Of a stretch of 64,000 nt of DNA, positions 18,436 through 26,770 are shown in pieces. A model generated the notes under the pieces. It was given only the letters and a program-made list of their open reading frames with translations, was not told the DNA's origin and ran no database searches. The position numbers and the translations under genes were made by a program. The DNA comes from Leeuwenhoekiella sp. (GTDB lineage Bacteria > Bacteroidota > Bacteroidia > Flavobacteriales > Flavobacteriaceae): the NCBI GenBank assembly GCA_002708845.1, contig PAPI01000001.1, positions 372,001-436,000 of the forward strand, read 5' to 3'. Numbering within the stretch: the stretch's first letter is position 1; the number at the start of each line of letters is the position of its first letter.

Positions 18436-18975
18436 ATGAGCCAGAAAACGCTGCTTAACGCAAAAGAAATCAATATCATTCTCAATCGTCTGGCCTGTCA
18501 ACTCATTGAAAATCACAAAGACTTTAAACAAACGGTTCTTATAGGGATTCAACCCCGGGGAATTTATGTTGCTGAACGTATCAAGAAACTTCTTGAAGAA
18601 AAGTATAAGATAGAAAGCATCAAGCTGGGTTATCTCGATATTACTTTTTTTAGAGATGACTTTAGAAGAGGTGATAAACCTCTTGAAGCCAATAAAACCC
18701 GTATTGATTTTGTGGTCGAAGATAAGAATGTGGTTTTTATCGATGACGTTTTATACACCGGCCGTAGTATCAATGCGGCGCTAACAGCAGTACAGAGCTT
18801 CGGGAGACCTAAAGACGTCGAGTTACTCACCTTGATTGATCGGCGTTTCAGCAGGCATTTGCCCATTCAGCCTACATATAGAGGCAGACAGGTTGATGCG
18901 ATAAATGAAGAAAAAGTTCTGGTGAAATGGGTGGAAAATGGAGGCGAAGATGCGGTTTATCTGGTTAATAAATAA
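18436..18975 (+). CDS. pyrR: PyrR, bifunctional pyr regulator / uracil phosphoribosyltransferase
   Basis: 179 residues. In Bacillus, PyrR binds pyr mRNA to attenuate transcription and also makes UMP from uracil and PRPP. The PRPP-binding motif VVFIDDVLYTGRSI is at 99-112, with RGDKPLEANKTRIDF (78-92) and VLIGIQPRG (34-42) as in PyrR. Length is normal. pyrB follows after 25 bases, so the pair is an operon. No anti-terminator/terminator hairpin is visible before either gene, so RNA attenuation is not supported here; the enzyme role may dominate. Confidence 0.93.
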   Translation: MSQKTLLNAKEINIILNRLACQLIENHKDFKQTVLIGIQPRGIYVAERIKKLLEEKYKIESIKLGYLDITFFRDDFRRGDKPLEANKTRIDFVVEDKNVVFIDDVLYTGRSINAALTAVQSFGRPKDVELLTLIDRRFSRHLPIQPTYRGRQVDAINEEKVLVKWVENGGEDAVYLVNK

Positions 18976-19000
18976 TTTACGCGAAAAGAACTAATTAAAA

Positions 19001-19933
19001 ATGAGCGAGCTTAGTGTCAATCACTTATTGGGAATAAAGTACATCACAAAAGCAGATATTGATCTCATTTTTGAAACCGCAGATCATTTTAAAGAGGTGA
19101 TTAATCGTCCTATCAAGAAAGTGCCTTCACTTCGGGACATTACCATTGCCAACCTATTTTTTGAAAACAGTACTCGTACTAAGCTTTCTTTTGAATTGGC
19201 TGAAAAGCGTCTCAGTGCAGATGTTATTAACTTCTCAGCAGGAGCTTCATCAGTAAAAAAAGGAGAAACGCTTATAGATACTGTAAACAATATTTTATCT
19301 ATGAAAGTAGATATGGTTGTGATGCGGCATCCCAATCCCGGCGCCGGGGTTTTTCTTTCTAAAAATATCAAAGCCAGTATTGTCAATGCCGGCGATGGGG
19401 CTCATGAGCATCCTACACAAGCCTTGCTTGATGCCTATTCCATAACTAAAAAACTGGGCGAAATTGCCGGTAAGAAAGTCGTAATTGTTGGTGATATCTT
19501 GCACAGTAGGGTGGCCCTTTCCAATATTTTTGCACTTCAGCATTTGGGAGCAGAAGTAAAAGTCTGTGGCCCAAAAACGCTAATGCCAAAATATATTGAA
19601 TCACTTGGTGTAAAGGTAGAATTAAACCTACGCAAAGCATTGGAGTGGTGTGACGTGGCTAATATGCTTCGGGTTCAAAACGAGCGTATGGATATCAGTT
19701 ATTTTCCGTCAACCCGCGAATATACTCAGCAATACGGTCTAGATAAAGAACTGCTTGACTCGCTAAACAAGGAAATTGTGGTGATGCACCCGGGACCCAT
19801 AAACAGAGGTGTTGAGATTACCAGTGATGTAGCAGACAGTAGCCAGTCTATAATACTCAATCAGGTTGAAAATGGAGTAGCGATACGTATGGCCGTAATC
19901 TACCTGTTGGCTTCAAAAATTAAACAGCAATGA
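19001..19933 (+). CDS. pyrB: PyrB, aspartate carbamoyltransferase catalytic chain
   Basis: 310 residues. It condenses carbamoyl phosphate and aspartate, the committed step of pyrimidine synthesis. Carbamoyl-phosphate site STRTKLSF is at 57-64, HPTQALLD at 137-144, and MHPGPINRGVEI near residue 260 is the aspartate-loop segment. Length is normal for a catalytic chain; no pyrI is present nearby, so an unregulated trimer or a different partner is likely. Its stop overlaps the next ORF by 4 bases (ATGA), implying coupling. Confidence 0.96.
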   Translation: MSELSVNHLLGIKYITKADIDLIFETADHFKEVINRPIKKVPSLRDITIANLFFENSTRTKLSFELAEKRLSADVINFSAGASSVKKGETLIDTVNNILSMKVDMVVMRHPNPGAGVFLSKNIKASIVNAGDGAHEHPTQALLDAYSITKKLGEIAGKKVVIVGDILHSRVALSNIFALQHLGAEVKVCGPKTLMPKYIESLGVKVELNLRKALEWCDVANMLRVQNERMDISYFPSTREYTQQYGLDKELLDSLNKEIVVMHPGPINRGVEITSDVADSSQSIILNQVENGVAIRMAVIYLLASKIKQQ

Positions 19934-20265
19934 TTGTAACCGAAAAAGAAACCTATACGATTCTGGGAGATGAGGAAGAAGGAATTAAAAGCTTTGCTTC
20001 CTTCTTAGAATTTATCATTCCTAAAGCCTACGCAGATCAAAATCTGGTAATAGATTTACTGAAGTATGAAAAACTTAGTCTTGAAGAATTGTTGCTATTT
20101 CTTCCTGTTTCTAATAGACAGCGCGCCGACTCTAAATCTTTTGTTATCGTAAATAAGGCGGTTCATATAGATCAGGTGCCCGAAGAGATTATGGTGGTTC
20201 CTACATTGGGTGAAGCTAAAGATGTTATAGAGCTTGAAGAGATACAACGCGATTTAGGATTTTAA
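19930..20265 (+). CDS. Small acidic protein, possibly STAS-like, coupled to pyrB
   Basis: 111 residues, starting inside the pyrB stop (ATGA). It has alternating strand/helix segments (NLVIDLLKYEKLSLEELLLF, KSFVIVNKAVHIDQVP, VVPTLGEAKDVIELEEIQ). The last pattern, a strand then TLxEAxD helix, resembles the end of STAS/anti-sigma-antagonist folds, but there is no conserved phosphorylatable Ser that I can identify with confidence. It sits 76 bases before rnz. Family assignment is weak; the coupling with pyrB is seen directly. Confidence 0.65.
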   Translation: MIVTEKETYTILGDEEEGIKSFASFLEFIIPKAYADQNLVIDLLKYEKLSLEELLLFLPVSNRQRADSKSFVIVNKAVHIDQVPEEIMVVPTLGEAKDVIELEEIQRDLGF

Positions 20266-20341
20266 TCCTGTGGGCTAGAGGTTTTCTTGTTAAACATCCT
20301 GCTTTACCTTAACTTACCTCAAAAACAAGTGCTATTTTTAA

Positions 20342-21256
20342 ATGAAGCTTACCATTTTAGGCTGTTATGCAGCCACTCCACGTACGTTTACTAATCCTAC
20401 TTCGCAGGTTCTGGAAATAATAAATCATTTGTTTCTCATTGACTGCGGAGAGGGAACTCAGGTCGAGCTACGCCGCAACAAGGTTAAGTTTTCTAAAATC
20501 AAGCATATATTTATTTCCCATTTACACGGTGACCATTTTTATGGTCTCGTAGGTTTAATTAGTACATTCAGGTTGCTCAATAGAGAAAAAGAGCTTCACG
20601 TGTATGGTCCTAAGGGTATCAAAGAAGCGATAACCCTTCAGTTAAAACTGGCCAATTCTTGGACTAATTATCCGCTTTATTTCCACGAACTCGATAGTAA
20701 AGAACCCCAACTGCTTTTCGAGGACGAAAAGGTTTCTGTGGAAACCATTCCTCTAAAACACCGAATTTATGCCAATGGTTTTTTGTTCAAGGAAAAACCC
20801 GGCGAGCGAAAGCTCAATATGAGCGCAGTTTTGAAGCGCAAAATAGATGTGGTCTATTATAGAAAGCTTAAAAGGGGGATGGATATGACTCTTGAGGATG
20901 GAACGGTCATACCTAACGAGGAGCTCACTCTGGACCCAAAAACCCCGCGTAGTTATGCCTTTTGCAGTGATACCATTTACAAACCGGATAACTTACCACA
21001 GCTGCAAGGGGTGACTGTTTTGTATCATGAGTCTACATTTCTTGAAGCTCACGCTAAACTGGCTTTGCCTACCGGCCATTCTACAGCTATTGAAGCAGGG
21101 AAAATGGCAAGAGATGCAGGTGCTCAGCATCTCATTTTAGGCCATTACAGCACAAGATATCCGGATTTAACGCTTTTTGCCAATGAGGCGAAAACGGTTT
21201 TCCAGAATGTACTGACCGCAGATGACGGAAAGGTTTTTGACTTCAGCGAAGACTGA
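20342..21256 (+). CDS. rnz: RNase Z, tRNA 3' endonuclease
   Basis: 304 residues, metallo-beta-lactamase fold. It cleaves the 3' trailer of tRNA precursors. The zinc motif is H60-L-H-G-D-H65, with an earlier IDCGEGTQVELRR (33-45) as in RNase Z. Further ligands are in SDTIYKP (Asp about 219), HESTFLEAHA and the C-terminal LILGHYSTRY (about 265-274). Length is normal for the short form. It follows the pyr genes and may share their transcript. Confidence 0.95.
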   Translation: MKLTILGCYAATPRTFTNPTSQVLEIINHLFLIDCGEGTQVELRRNKVKFSKIKHIFISHLHGDHFYGLVGLISTFRLLNREKELHVYGPKGIKEAITLQLKLANSWTNYPLYFHELDSKEPQLLFEDEKVSVETIPLKHRIYANGFLFKEKPGERKLNMSAVLKRKIDVVYYRKLKRGMDMTLEDGTVIPNEELTLDPKTPRSYAFCSDTIYKPDNLPQLQGVTVLYHESTFLEAHAKLALPTGHSTAIEAGKMARDAGAQHLILGHYSTRYPDLTLFANEAKTVFQNVLTADDGKVFDFSED

Positions 21257-21310
21257 AAATCGCAATTTTAAGAAAGAATAATTCTTAATCAAGGAATCCG
21301 TTTTAATTTA

Positions 21311-21343
21311 TTGTAAAAGATACCGTTCTGCTTTATAACTTTA
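21311..21343 (+). promoter_or_regulatory. Promoter for the pdxH-sixA-ppk1-ppx operon
   Basis: TTG (21311-21313), 22 bases, then TAACTTTA (21336-21343), a 7 of 8 match to TAnnTTTG, 33 bases before the pdxH ATG. Confidence 0.5.
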
Positions 21344-21376
21344 GGGCATTAATGTAAATTGCCTGAAAATACAGTT

Positions 21377-22021
21377 ATGGCCGAAGATTTAAGCGACTAC
21401 AGGAAATCCTATGAATTTAGTGAATTAACCCGCGAACAAAGTGCCTCAGATCCGTTTGAGCAGTTTCAAAAATGGTTTGAAGAGGTTGAACAGGCTCAGG
21501 GTTTAGATGAGGTCAATGCAATGACCATTTCTACCATAGGCCTTGATGGTTTCCCAAAAAATAGAGTGGTACTTCTTAAAAGTTATGATTCAAACGGTTT
21601 TGTGTTTTACACCAATTACGATAGTGAAAAGGGTAGGGCACTGGCTGTAAATCCTAATATTTGCTTGTCTTTTTTCTGGCCAAATCTGGAGCGACAGGTG
21701 ATTATAAAGGGGACTGCTTCACGAGTTGATGAAGAGACTTCAACAAAATACTTTCATTCAAGACCTGAAGGAAGTCAATTGGGAGCATGGGTTTCACCTC
21801 AAAGTGCTATTATTCCTAACCGTAAATTTCTTGAAGAGCGTCAGGAAAAATTTGAAGAAGATTTTAAAAATCAGGAAATACCGAAACCTCCACACTGGGG
21901 CGGATACCGTGTAACTCCTAATTCCTTTGAATTCTGGCAGGGCAGACCAAACAGACTCCACGACAGGTTGCTGTATTCAATTTCAGAATCTGGTTGGGAT
22001 TGCAATCGTCTGGCTCCGTAA
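21377..22021 (+). CDS. pdxH: PdxH, pyridoxamine/pyridoxine 5'-phosphate oxidase
   Basis: 214 residues from the ATG at 21377 (MAEDLSDYRKSYEF). An upstream TTG at 21359 would add six residues but is not needed. It oxidises PNP or PMP to pyridoxal phosphate with FMN. FMN-binding and substrate segments seen: NRVVLLKSYDSNGFVFYTNY (about 62-81), RQVIIKGTASRV, and the C-terminal PPHWGGYRVTPNSFEFWQG and RPNRLHDR, which carry the active-site Arg and His. Length is normal. sixA starts 12 bases after the stop, so this is the first gene of a four-gene unit with polyphosphate enzymes. Confidence 0.96.
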   Translation: MAEDLSDYRKSYEFSELTREQSASDPFEQFQKWFEEVEQAQGLDEVNAMTISTIGLDGFPKNRVVLLKSYDSNGFVFYTNYDSEKGRALAVNPNICLSFFWPNLERQVIIKGTASRVDEETSTKYFHSRPEGSQLGAWVSPQSAIIPNRKFLEERQEKFEEDFKNQEIPKPPHWGGYRVTPNSFEFWQGRPNRLHDRLLYSISESGWDCNRLAP

Positions 22022-22032
22022 ATCTAAATAGT

Positions 22033-22518
22033 ATGAAAACAATTTATCTGGTAAGGCACGCCAAGTCTTCCTGGGAATATGATCTTAAAGACCACGATCG
22101 CCCGCTTAATGACCGGGGCTTAGGAGATGCTCCGTTAATGGGAGCTTACATTCGTGAAAGAATCGAGTTGCCTCAGTTGGTGCTTAGCAGCGACGCGGTA
22201 CGGGCAAAAACGACAGCACTTTTATACCTTAAAGAATTGGGTATTCCTGAAGAGCAGTTGCAACTTGATCATCGTTTATATGATTTTGGCGGAACCAAAT
22301 TGGACAAAGTCATTAAATCTTGCGATGACAGCGTAGATCGATTGATGGTTTTTGGCCACAATAATGCCCTAACGTATTGGGTAAACCGATACGGAGATCA
22401 GGAAATTGATAATGTATCAACCGCCGCATTTACGGCAATTCAATTCAAAGTAAAAAGCTGGGCTGACATAAGTAATGGAAAAACCATTCTCTATGTGAAA
22501 CCAAAGCAACTTAAATAA
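22033..22518 (+). CDS. sixA: SixA-like phosphohistidine phosphatase
   Basis: 161 residues from the ATG at 22033; a longer TTG start at 21994 would overlap pdxH. It belongs to the histidine phosphatase (RHG) family: LVRHAKSSW at 6-14 has the Arg-His pair, and VFGHNNALTYWVNR (about 107-120) has the second His. It is short, as in SixA, which removes phosphate from histidine of signalling proteins. Its stop overlaps the ppk1 start by one base, so it is coupled to polyphosphate kinase. The protein substrate here is unknown. Confidence 0.9.
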   Translation: MKTIYLVRHAKSSWEYDLKDHDRPLNDRGLGDAPLMGAYIRERIELPQLVLSSDAVRAKTTALLYLKELGIPEEQLQLDHRLYDFGGTKLDKVIKSCDDSVDRLMVFGHNNALTYWVNRYGDQEIDNVSTAAFTAIQFKVKSWADISNGKTILYVKPKQLK

Positions 22519-24602
22519 TGGATAACCGAATCAGTATGTCAACCCTCCAAGCAGATGAATCCCGATATATTAACCGTGAAATAAGTTGGCTGCAGTTTAA
22601 TGCCCGCGTTTTGCAGGAAGCGGCAGACGAGACCGTGCCACTCATTGAGCGCCTGCGATTTGTAGGGATTTTTTCTAATAATCTGGATGAATTTTTTAAA
22701 GTACGGTATGCTACAGTAAAACGTATTGTTGAAGCAGGAAAAAAGGGCCGAAGGGCTCTTGGAGTTTATGCGGCAGATGAGTTGCTTGAAAAGATTACAA
22801 AAATTGTAATCAAACAACAGGAAGAAAGCCTAAATATACTTGATGATATTCACCAGCGATTGAAAGAAGAAGGAATTTATGTCATCAAAGAAAACGAAGT
22901 TCATTTCCCCGAACACTCTGAATACATCAAAACCTTTTTTACCGAGAAGGTAAGTCCGGCGCTGGTAACCATCGTACTTCGCGATGATCTTGAATTGCCC
23001 CGAATACAGGACCTAGAGGCTTATTTAACTATTAAAATGCGCAAAAAGGGTGTAAAAAAGCCCATTTATGCGTTGGTTGAAATTCCCAGTGAATTAGATC
23101 GGTTTGTTGTACTTCCTCAGGTAGATGGTACAGATTATATCATGTTGCTTGACGATTTGATTCGGTATAACCTGGATTCGGTATTCAGCATATTTGAGTA
23201 TGAAGATATTTCGGCACATATGATTAAAATCACACGGGATGCCGAGCTTGATTTAGAATCTGATCTGGGTAAGAGTTTCATTGAAAAGTTATCTAAAAGT
23301 GTAAAGGGCAGAGAAGACGCTGAGCCCGTACGATTTGTATACGATCAGACTATTGATGATGCTACCCTTCAATTTTTATTGACTAAGCTGGGGATTGAGC
23401 AGTCCGATAGTATCATACCCGGCGGTCGCTATCACAACCGGAAGGATTATATGGATTTCCCCAGTTTAGGGAGAACGGATTTGCTTTATACCAAACAAAA
23501 ACCCTTACTTATAAACGGCATAAGTCTTAACGATAGCATGTTTAAGCGTGTTGCTGAAAAAGACTTTTTACAGTATACGCCCTATCATACGTTTGCTTAT
23601 GTAATAAAATTTTTGCGTGAGGCTGCGTTAGATCCTAAAGTAAAAACCATAAAAATTACTATTTATCGTTTGGCTAAGTTGAGCCACGTGGCCAGTGCAC
23701 TCATCAATGCAGCTAAAAATGGCAAAGAGGTCACCGTGCAAATTGAATTGCGGGCGCGTTTTGATGAAGAATCTAATATGCGTTACGCAAAACAAATGCA
23801 GGACGAGGGTGTAAAGCTCATCTTTGGAGTTCCAGGCCTTAAAGTACACAGTAAAGTTTGTGTGATTGAGCGTCAGGAAGGCACGCGTCTCAAGCGTTAT
23901 GGTTTTATAAGTACCGGAAACTTTAACGGTATGACTGCCCGCATTTATACCGATTATACGCTATTTACCGCAAACAAACAGATTTTAAAAGATTTAGCGA
24001 AGCTTTTCAATTTCTTCGAAACAAACTATATCGTAAACACCTATCAACACCTTATTATTTCACCACATTATGCGCGTAACAGCTTTTATAAGTTGATTGA
24101 AAATGAAATTAAGAAGGTTACCAACGGAGGTAAAGGGTATATAAGGCTAAAGTTAAACAGCATGTCCAACTACGCTATTATAGATCGTTTGTACGCTGCC
24201 AGTCAGGCTGGTGTTAAAATAGACCTTATCATTCGTGGTGTTTGTTGCCTGATCCCAGGAGTGAAGGGGATGAGCGAAAACATCGAATTAATCAGTGTGG
24301 TTGATAAGTTTTTAGAACACCCTAGAGTAATGATTTTTGGGGAAGAAGGTGAGGAGAAAGTATTTATTTCATCTTCAGACTGGATGACGCGTAACCTGGA
24401 TAACCGGGTTGAGGTAACCTGCCCTATTTATGATGAGGATATCAAGAAAGAAATCATTGAGACGTATACCATTTGCTGGAATGATAATGTAAAAGCACGC
24501 CAGATTACCGCGGCGCAGGATAATGCATACCGCAAAAACGACAAGGTTCCGTTACGATCACAGTTTGCTACTTATGATTATTACCTTAATAAACTCAATT
24601 AA
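22518..24602 (+). CDS. ppk1: Ppk1, polyphosphate kinase
   Basis: 694 residues. It makes polyphosphate from ATP via an autophosphorylated His. It begins with YINREISWLQFNARVLQEA (17-35), the usual N-domain start. The catalytic His is in PGLKVHSKVCVIER (E. coli His435 context), and the second conserved His in VVDKFLEHPRVMIF (His592 context). YGFISTGNFNGMTARIYTDY follows the first. Length is normal. The start overlaps the sixA stop by 1 base (TAATG), and ppx follows after 2 bases, giving sixA-ppk1-ppx as a translationally coupled unit. Confidence 0.96.
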   Translation: MDNRISMSTLQADESRYINREISWLQFNARVLQEAADETVPLIERLRFVGIFSNNLDEFFKVRYATVKRIVEAGKKGRRALGVYAADELLEKITKIVIKQQEESLNILDDIHQRLKEEGIYVIKENEVHFPEHSEYIKTFFTEKVSPALVTIVLRDDLELPRIQDLEAYLTIKMRKKGVKKPIYALVEIPSELDRFVVLPQVDGTDYIMLLDDLIRYNLDSVFSIFEYEDISAHMIKITRDAELDLESDLGKSFIEKLSKSVKGREDAEPVRFVYDQTIDDATLQFLLTKLGIEQSDSIIPGGRYHNRKDYMDFPSLGRTDLLYTKQKPLLINGISLNDSMFKRVAEKDFLQYTPYHTFAYVIKFLREAALDPKVKTIKITIYRLAKLSHVASALINAAKNGKEVTVQIELRARFDEESNMRYAKQMQDEGVKLIFGVPGLKVHSKVCVIERQEGTRLKRYGFISTGNFNGMTARIYTDYTLFTANKQILKDLAKLFNFFETNYIVNTYQHLIISPHYARNSFYKLIENEIKKVTNGGKGYIRLKLNSMSNYAIIDRLYAASQAGVKIDLIIRGVCCLIPGVKGMSENIELISVVDKFLEHPRVMIFGEEGEEKVFISSSDWMTRNLDNRVEVTCPIYDEDIKKEIIETYTICWNDNVKARQITAAQDNAYRKNDKVPLRSQFATYDYYLNKLN

Positions 24603-24604
24603 TT

Positions 24605-25504
24605 ATGCTTCAACTGAAAAAATATGGTGCTATTGATATCGGTTCTAATGCCATTCGTCTTTTGGTGGCGAATGTAATAGAGTCTGAAGGTAACGATCCT
24701 GTTTTTCGAAAAAACTCTCTGGTACGGGTTCCCATTCGTCTGGGGGCTGATGTTTTTAAAGAGAAGCGTATTTCCGAAGAAAACATCACACGTATGGTTG
24801 ACACAATGGAAGCCTTTAAATTACTGATGCGTTCTCACCGCGTTATTGAGTATCGCGCCTGTGCGACCAGTGCAATGCGTGAAGCTGAAAATGGAGATGA
24901 AGTTGTCAAAATTATTAAAAAGAAAACCGGGGTTAACATAAACATCATTAACGGTAATGATGAAGCTGCGATTATTGCAAATACCGATTTACAATCTCTT
25001 ATAACTTCTGACCGATCATATTTATATGTAGACGTAGGTGGTGGTAGTACCGAATTTACCCTATATAGTGGAGGAGAGGTTGTCGCCTCCAAATCTTTTA
25101 AACTGGGAACTGTACGTATTTTGGAAGGTCTGGTAGGGCATACCATTTGGGAAGAGGTTGAAACCTGGATTAAAGAAGTGACTAAGGGGCACACAAGAAT
25201 CGATCTAATAGGATCAGGGGGTAACATTAATAAGATATTTAAACTGAGCGGAAAAAAGGATGGTAAGCCTTTAACCTATTTTTATATGGTAAGTTTTTAC
25301 GAATTCCTACAATCGTATACTTACGAGGAACGGGTTATTGAGTTGGGTCTTAATCTTGATAGAGCTGATGTAATCATACCAGCTACAAGGATTTACCTTT
25401 CTGCAATGAAGTGGAGCCGGGCTAAAAATATTCACGTCCCAAAGATTGGGCTGTCAGACGGCATCATAAAATCGCTCTACAACGATAAAAGACAGGTTGT
25501 TTAG
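24605..25504 (+). CDS. ppx: Ppx/GppA family exopolyphosphatase
   Basis: 299 residues, actin/hexokinase-like ATPase fold. It starts KYGAIDIGSNAIRLLVANV (6-24), the phosphate-1 loop, and has YVDVGGGSTEFTLYSGG (phosphate-2, about 141-157) and LIGSGGNINKIFKL. It corresponds to the two N-terminal domains only; the C-terminal HD-like extension of E. coli Ppx is absent, giving the short form common in Bacteroidota. It lies 2 bases after ppk1, so synthesis and breakdown of polyphosphate (or pppGpp hydrolysis) are co-expressed. Confidence 0.92.
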   Translation: MLQLKKYGAIDIGSNAIRLLVANVIESEGNDPVFRKNSLVRVPIRLGADVFKEKRISEENITRMVDTMEAFKLLMRSHRVIEYRACATSAMREAENGDEVVKIIKKKTGVNINIINGNDEAAIIANTDLQSLITSDRSYLYVDVGGGSTEFTLYSGGEVVASKSFKLGTVRILEGLVGHTIWEEVETWIKEVTKGHTRIDLIGSGGNINKIFKLSGKKDGKPLTYFYMVSFYEFLQSYTYEERVIELGLNLDRADVIIPATRIYLSAMKWSRAKNIHVPKIGLSDGIIKSLYNDKRQVV

Positions 25505-25576
25505 TACGAAACTAAAATTTATATTAATATTGTTTCGCCCAACTTATTGACTTTCAATAAACTTAAAACTTTAATT

Positions 25577-26119
25577 ATGAAAAGACTTTTACTTGGAATT
25601 TTATTCCTTTTTGCGATGGGTACCTACGCCCAAAACATAAGATACGGAGTAAAGACGGGCATTAATTTTTCAACACTTCAGGGGGATGATTTTGATAATG
25701 CATCGGGACGCTATGGTTTTGCAGCAGGATTTTTTGCGCAAATTCCATTAGGAGAAACGCTTAAATTTCAACCTGAGATTTTATACTCAGGTCAGGGAAT
25801 AAAACCAAATTCATTGCCTGGCAGTGTTTATGCTGAGCGCGCTGAATTAGATTACTTACAACTTCCTTTATTATTAAGCTTTAATGTAGGAAAAGTATAT
25901 TTTCAATTGGGGCCTCAGGTGGGTTTAGGTATTTGGAATTCTTATAATGCTTACACCTATAAAAATTACGATATTTCAGGATTAGCGGGTATTGGATATC
26001 AAATTCTAGACGGTTTGTCACTGGAAGCGCGTTACAGTATGGGCTTTCTTGATGTGGTTAACGGTCCGGCTGAAGGTAAAAACAGTTATTTTGCTGTAAT
26101 GGCGGCTTATCGCCTGTAA
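25577..26119 (+). CDS. Outer membrane beta-barrel protein (porin family)
   Basis: 180 residues from the ATG at 25577. An upstream in-frame start at 25547 would bury the signal peptide. Signal peptide MKRLLLGILFLFAMGTYAQ, then amphipathic strands (IRYGVKTGINFSTLQG, RYGFAAGFFAQIPL, LQLPLLLSFNVGKVYFQLG, LSLEARYSMGFLDV) ending AVMAAYRL. This is the eight-stranded OmpA/OmpX-like PorT-type pattern common in flavobacteria. It has its own bidirectional terminator and is not obviously part of the ppx operon (72-base gap). Confidence 0.88.
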   Translation: MKRLLLGILFLFAMGTYAQNIRYGVKTGINFSTLQGDDFDNASGRYGFAAGFFAQIPLGETLKFQPEILYSGQGIKPNSLPGSVYAERAELDYLQLPLLLSFNVGKVYFQLGPQVGLGIWNSYNAYTYKNYDISGLAGIGYQILDGLSLEARYSMGFLDVVNGPAEGKNSYFAVMAAYRL

Positions 26120-26140
26120 TTCATACTTTATAGAATATTA

Positions 26141-26169
26141 AAAAAGGAGCTTAAATAAGCTCCTTTTTT
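26141..26169. terminator. Bidirectional terminator between the barrel gene and miaE
   Basis: AAAAAGGAGCTT (26141-26152), AAAT, AAGCTCCTTTTTT (26157-26169). A 7-bp GC-containing stem with A and T tracts on both sides serves both convergent genes. Confidence 0.92.
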
Positions 26170-26188
26170 AATTTATCATTTCTTTTCC

Positions 26189-26770
26189 TTAACCATGAAC
26201 AGTCTGGTCTTTGCCAAGATCTTTCATGATTTCAGCTTCATAGGTAAGCAGATCATCCCATTTTTTGTTGACCTCCTGTTCATCACCATATTTACGGGCA
26301 AACTTTAGAAACATCGTATAGTGATTGGCTTCACTAACCATTAGGTTGTGATAAAATGTGCGCAGTTCCGGGTCCTCCAATTCTTTAGATAAAAGCCTGA
26401 ACCTTTCACAGCTTCGGGCCTCAATGAGCGCAGCATATAGTAGTCTGTGTACTAACTGTGTGGTCCTGCTTCCGCCTTTAGGGAAAAACTTGAGCAGCTT
26501 ATTTACATACAGGTCCTTACGGTCTTGTCCTAAAGTATTGCCCCGCGCAATGATCTTGTCATGCACTAGTTTAAAATGGCTTATTTCTTCTTTGACCAAA
26601 GCAATCATTTCCTGTACGAGCTCTGTGTATTCGGGAAATGAGACAATCAGGGAGATAGCTGTAGAGGCCGCTTTTTGTTCACAAAAAGCGTGGTCTGAAA
26701 GAATATCGTCTATATTCATCTCTACTATATTGACCCATCTGGGGTCTGTGGGTAATTTAAGTCCTAACAT
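26189..26770 (-). CDS. miaE: MiaE-like tRNA-(ms2io6A) hydroxylase
   Basis: 193 residues, ferritin-like four-helix diiron protein. It hydroxylates the isopentenyl group of ms2i6A at tRNA position 37 in Salmonella. Diiron ligand pattern: ILSDHAFCEQKAASTAISLI (first Glu), ALVKEEISHFKLVHD (E-x-x-H), LIEARSCERFRLLSKEL (second Glu) and LMVSEANHYTMFLKFARK (E-x-x-H). Length is normal. Its ATG overlaps the dnaX stop by one base (TAATG), so it is coupled to the tau-frame end of dnaX. Confidence 0.92.
   Translation of the reverse strand: MLGLKLPTDPRWVNIVEMNIDDILSDHAFCEQKAASTAISLIVSFPEYTELVQEMIALVKEEISHFKLVHDKIIARGNTLGQDRKDLYVNKLLKFFPKGGSRTTQLVHRLLYAALIEARSCERFRLLSKELEDPELRTFYHNLMVSEANHYTMFLKFARKYGDEQEVNKKWDDLLTYEAEIMKDLGKDQTVHG

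Noticed and set aside
24835-25227. 130-codon ORF antisense to ppx
   Set aside because: It is fully contained in the conserved Ppx coding sequence, with no family or neighbouring support.
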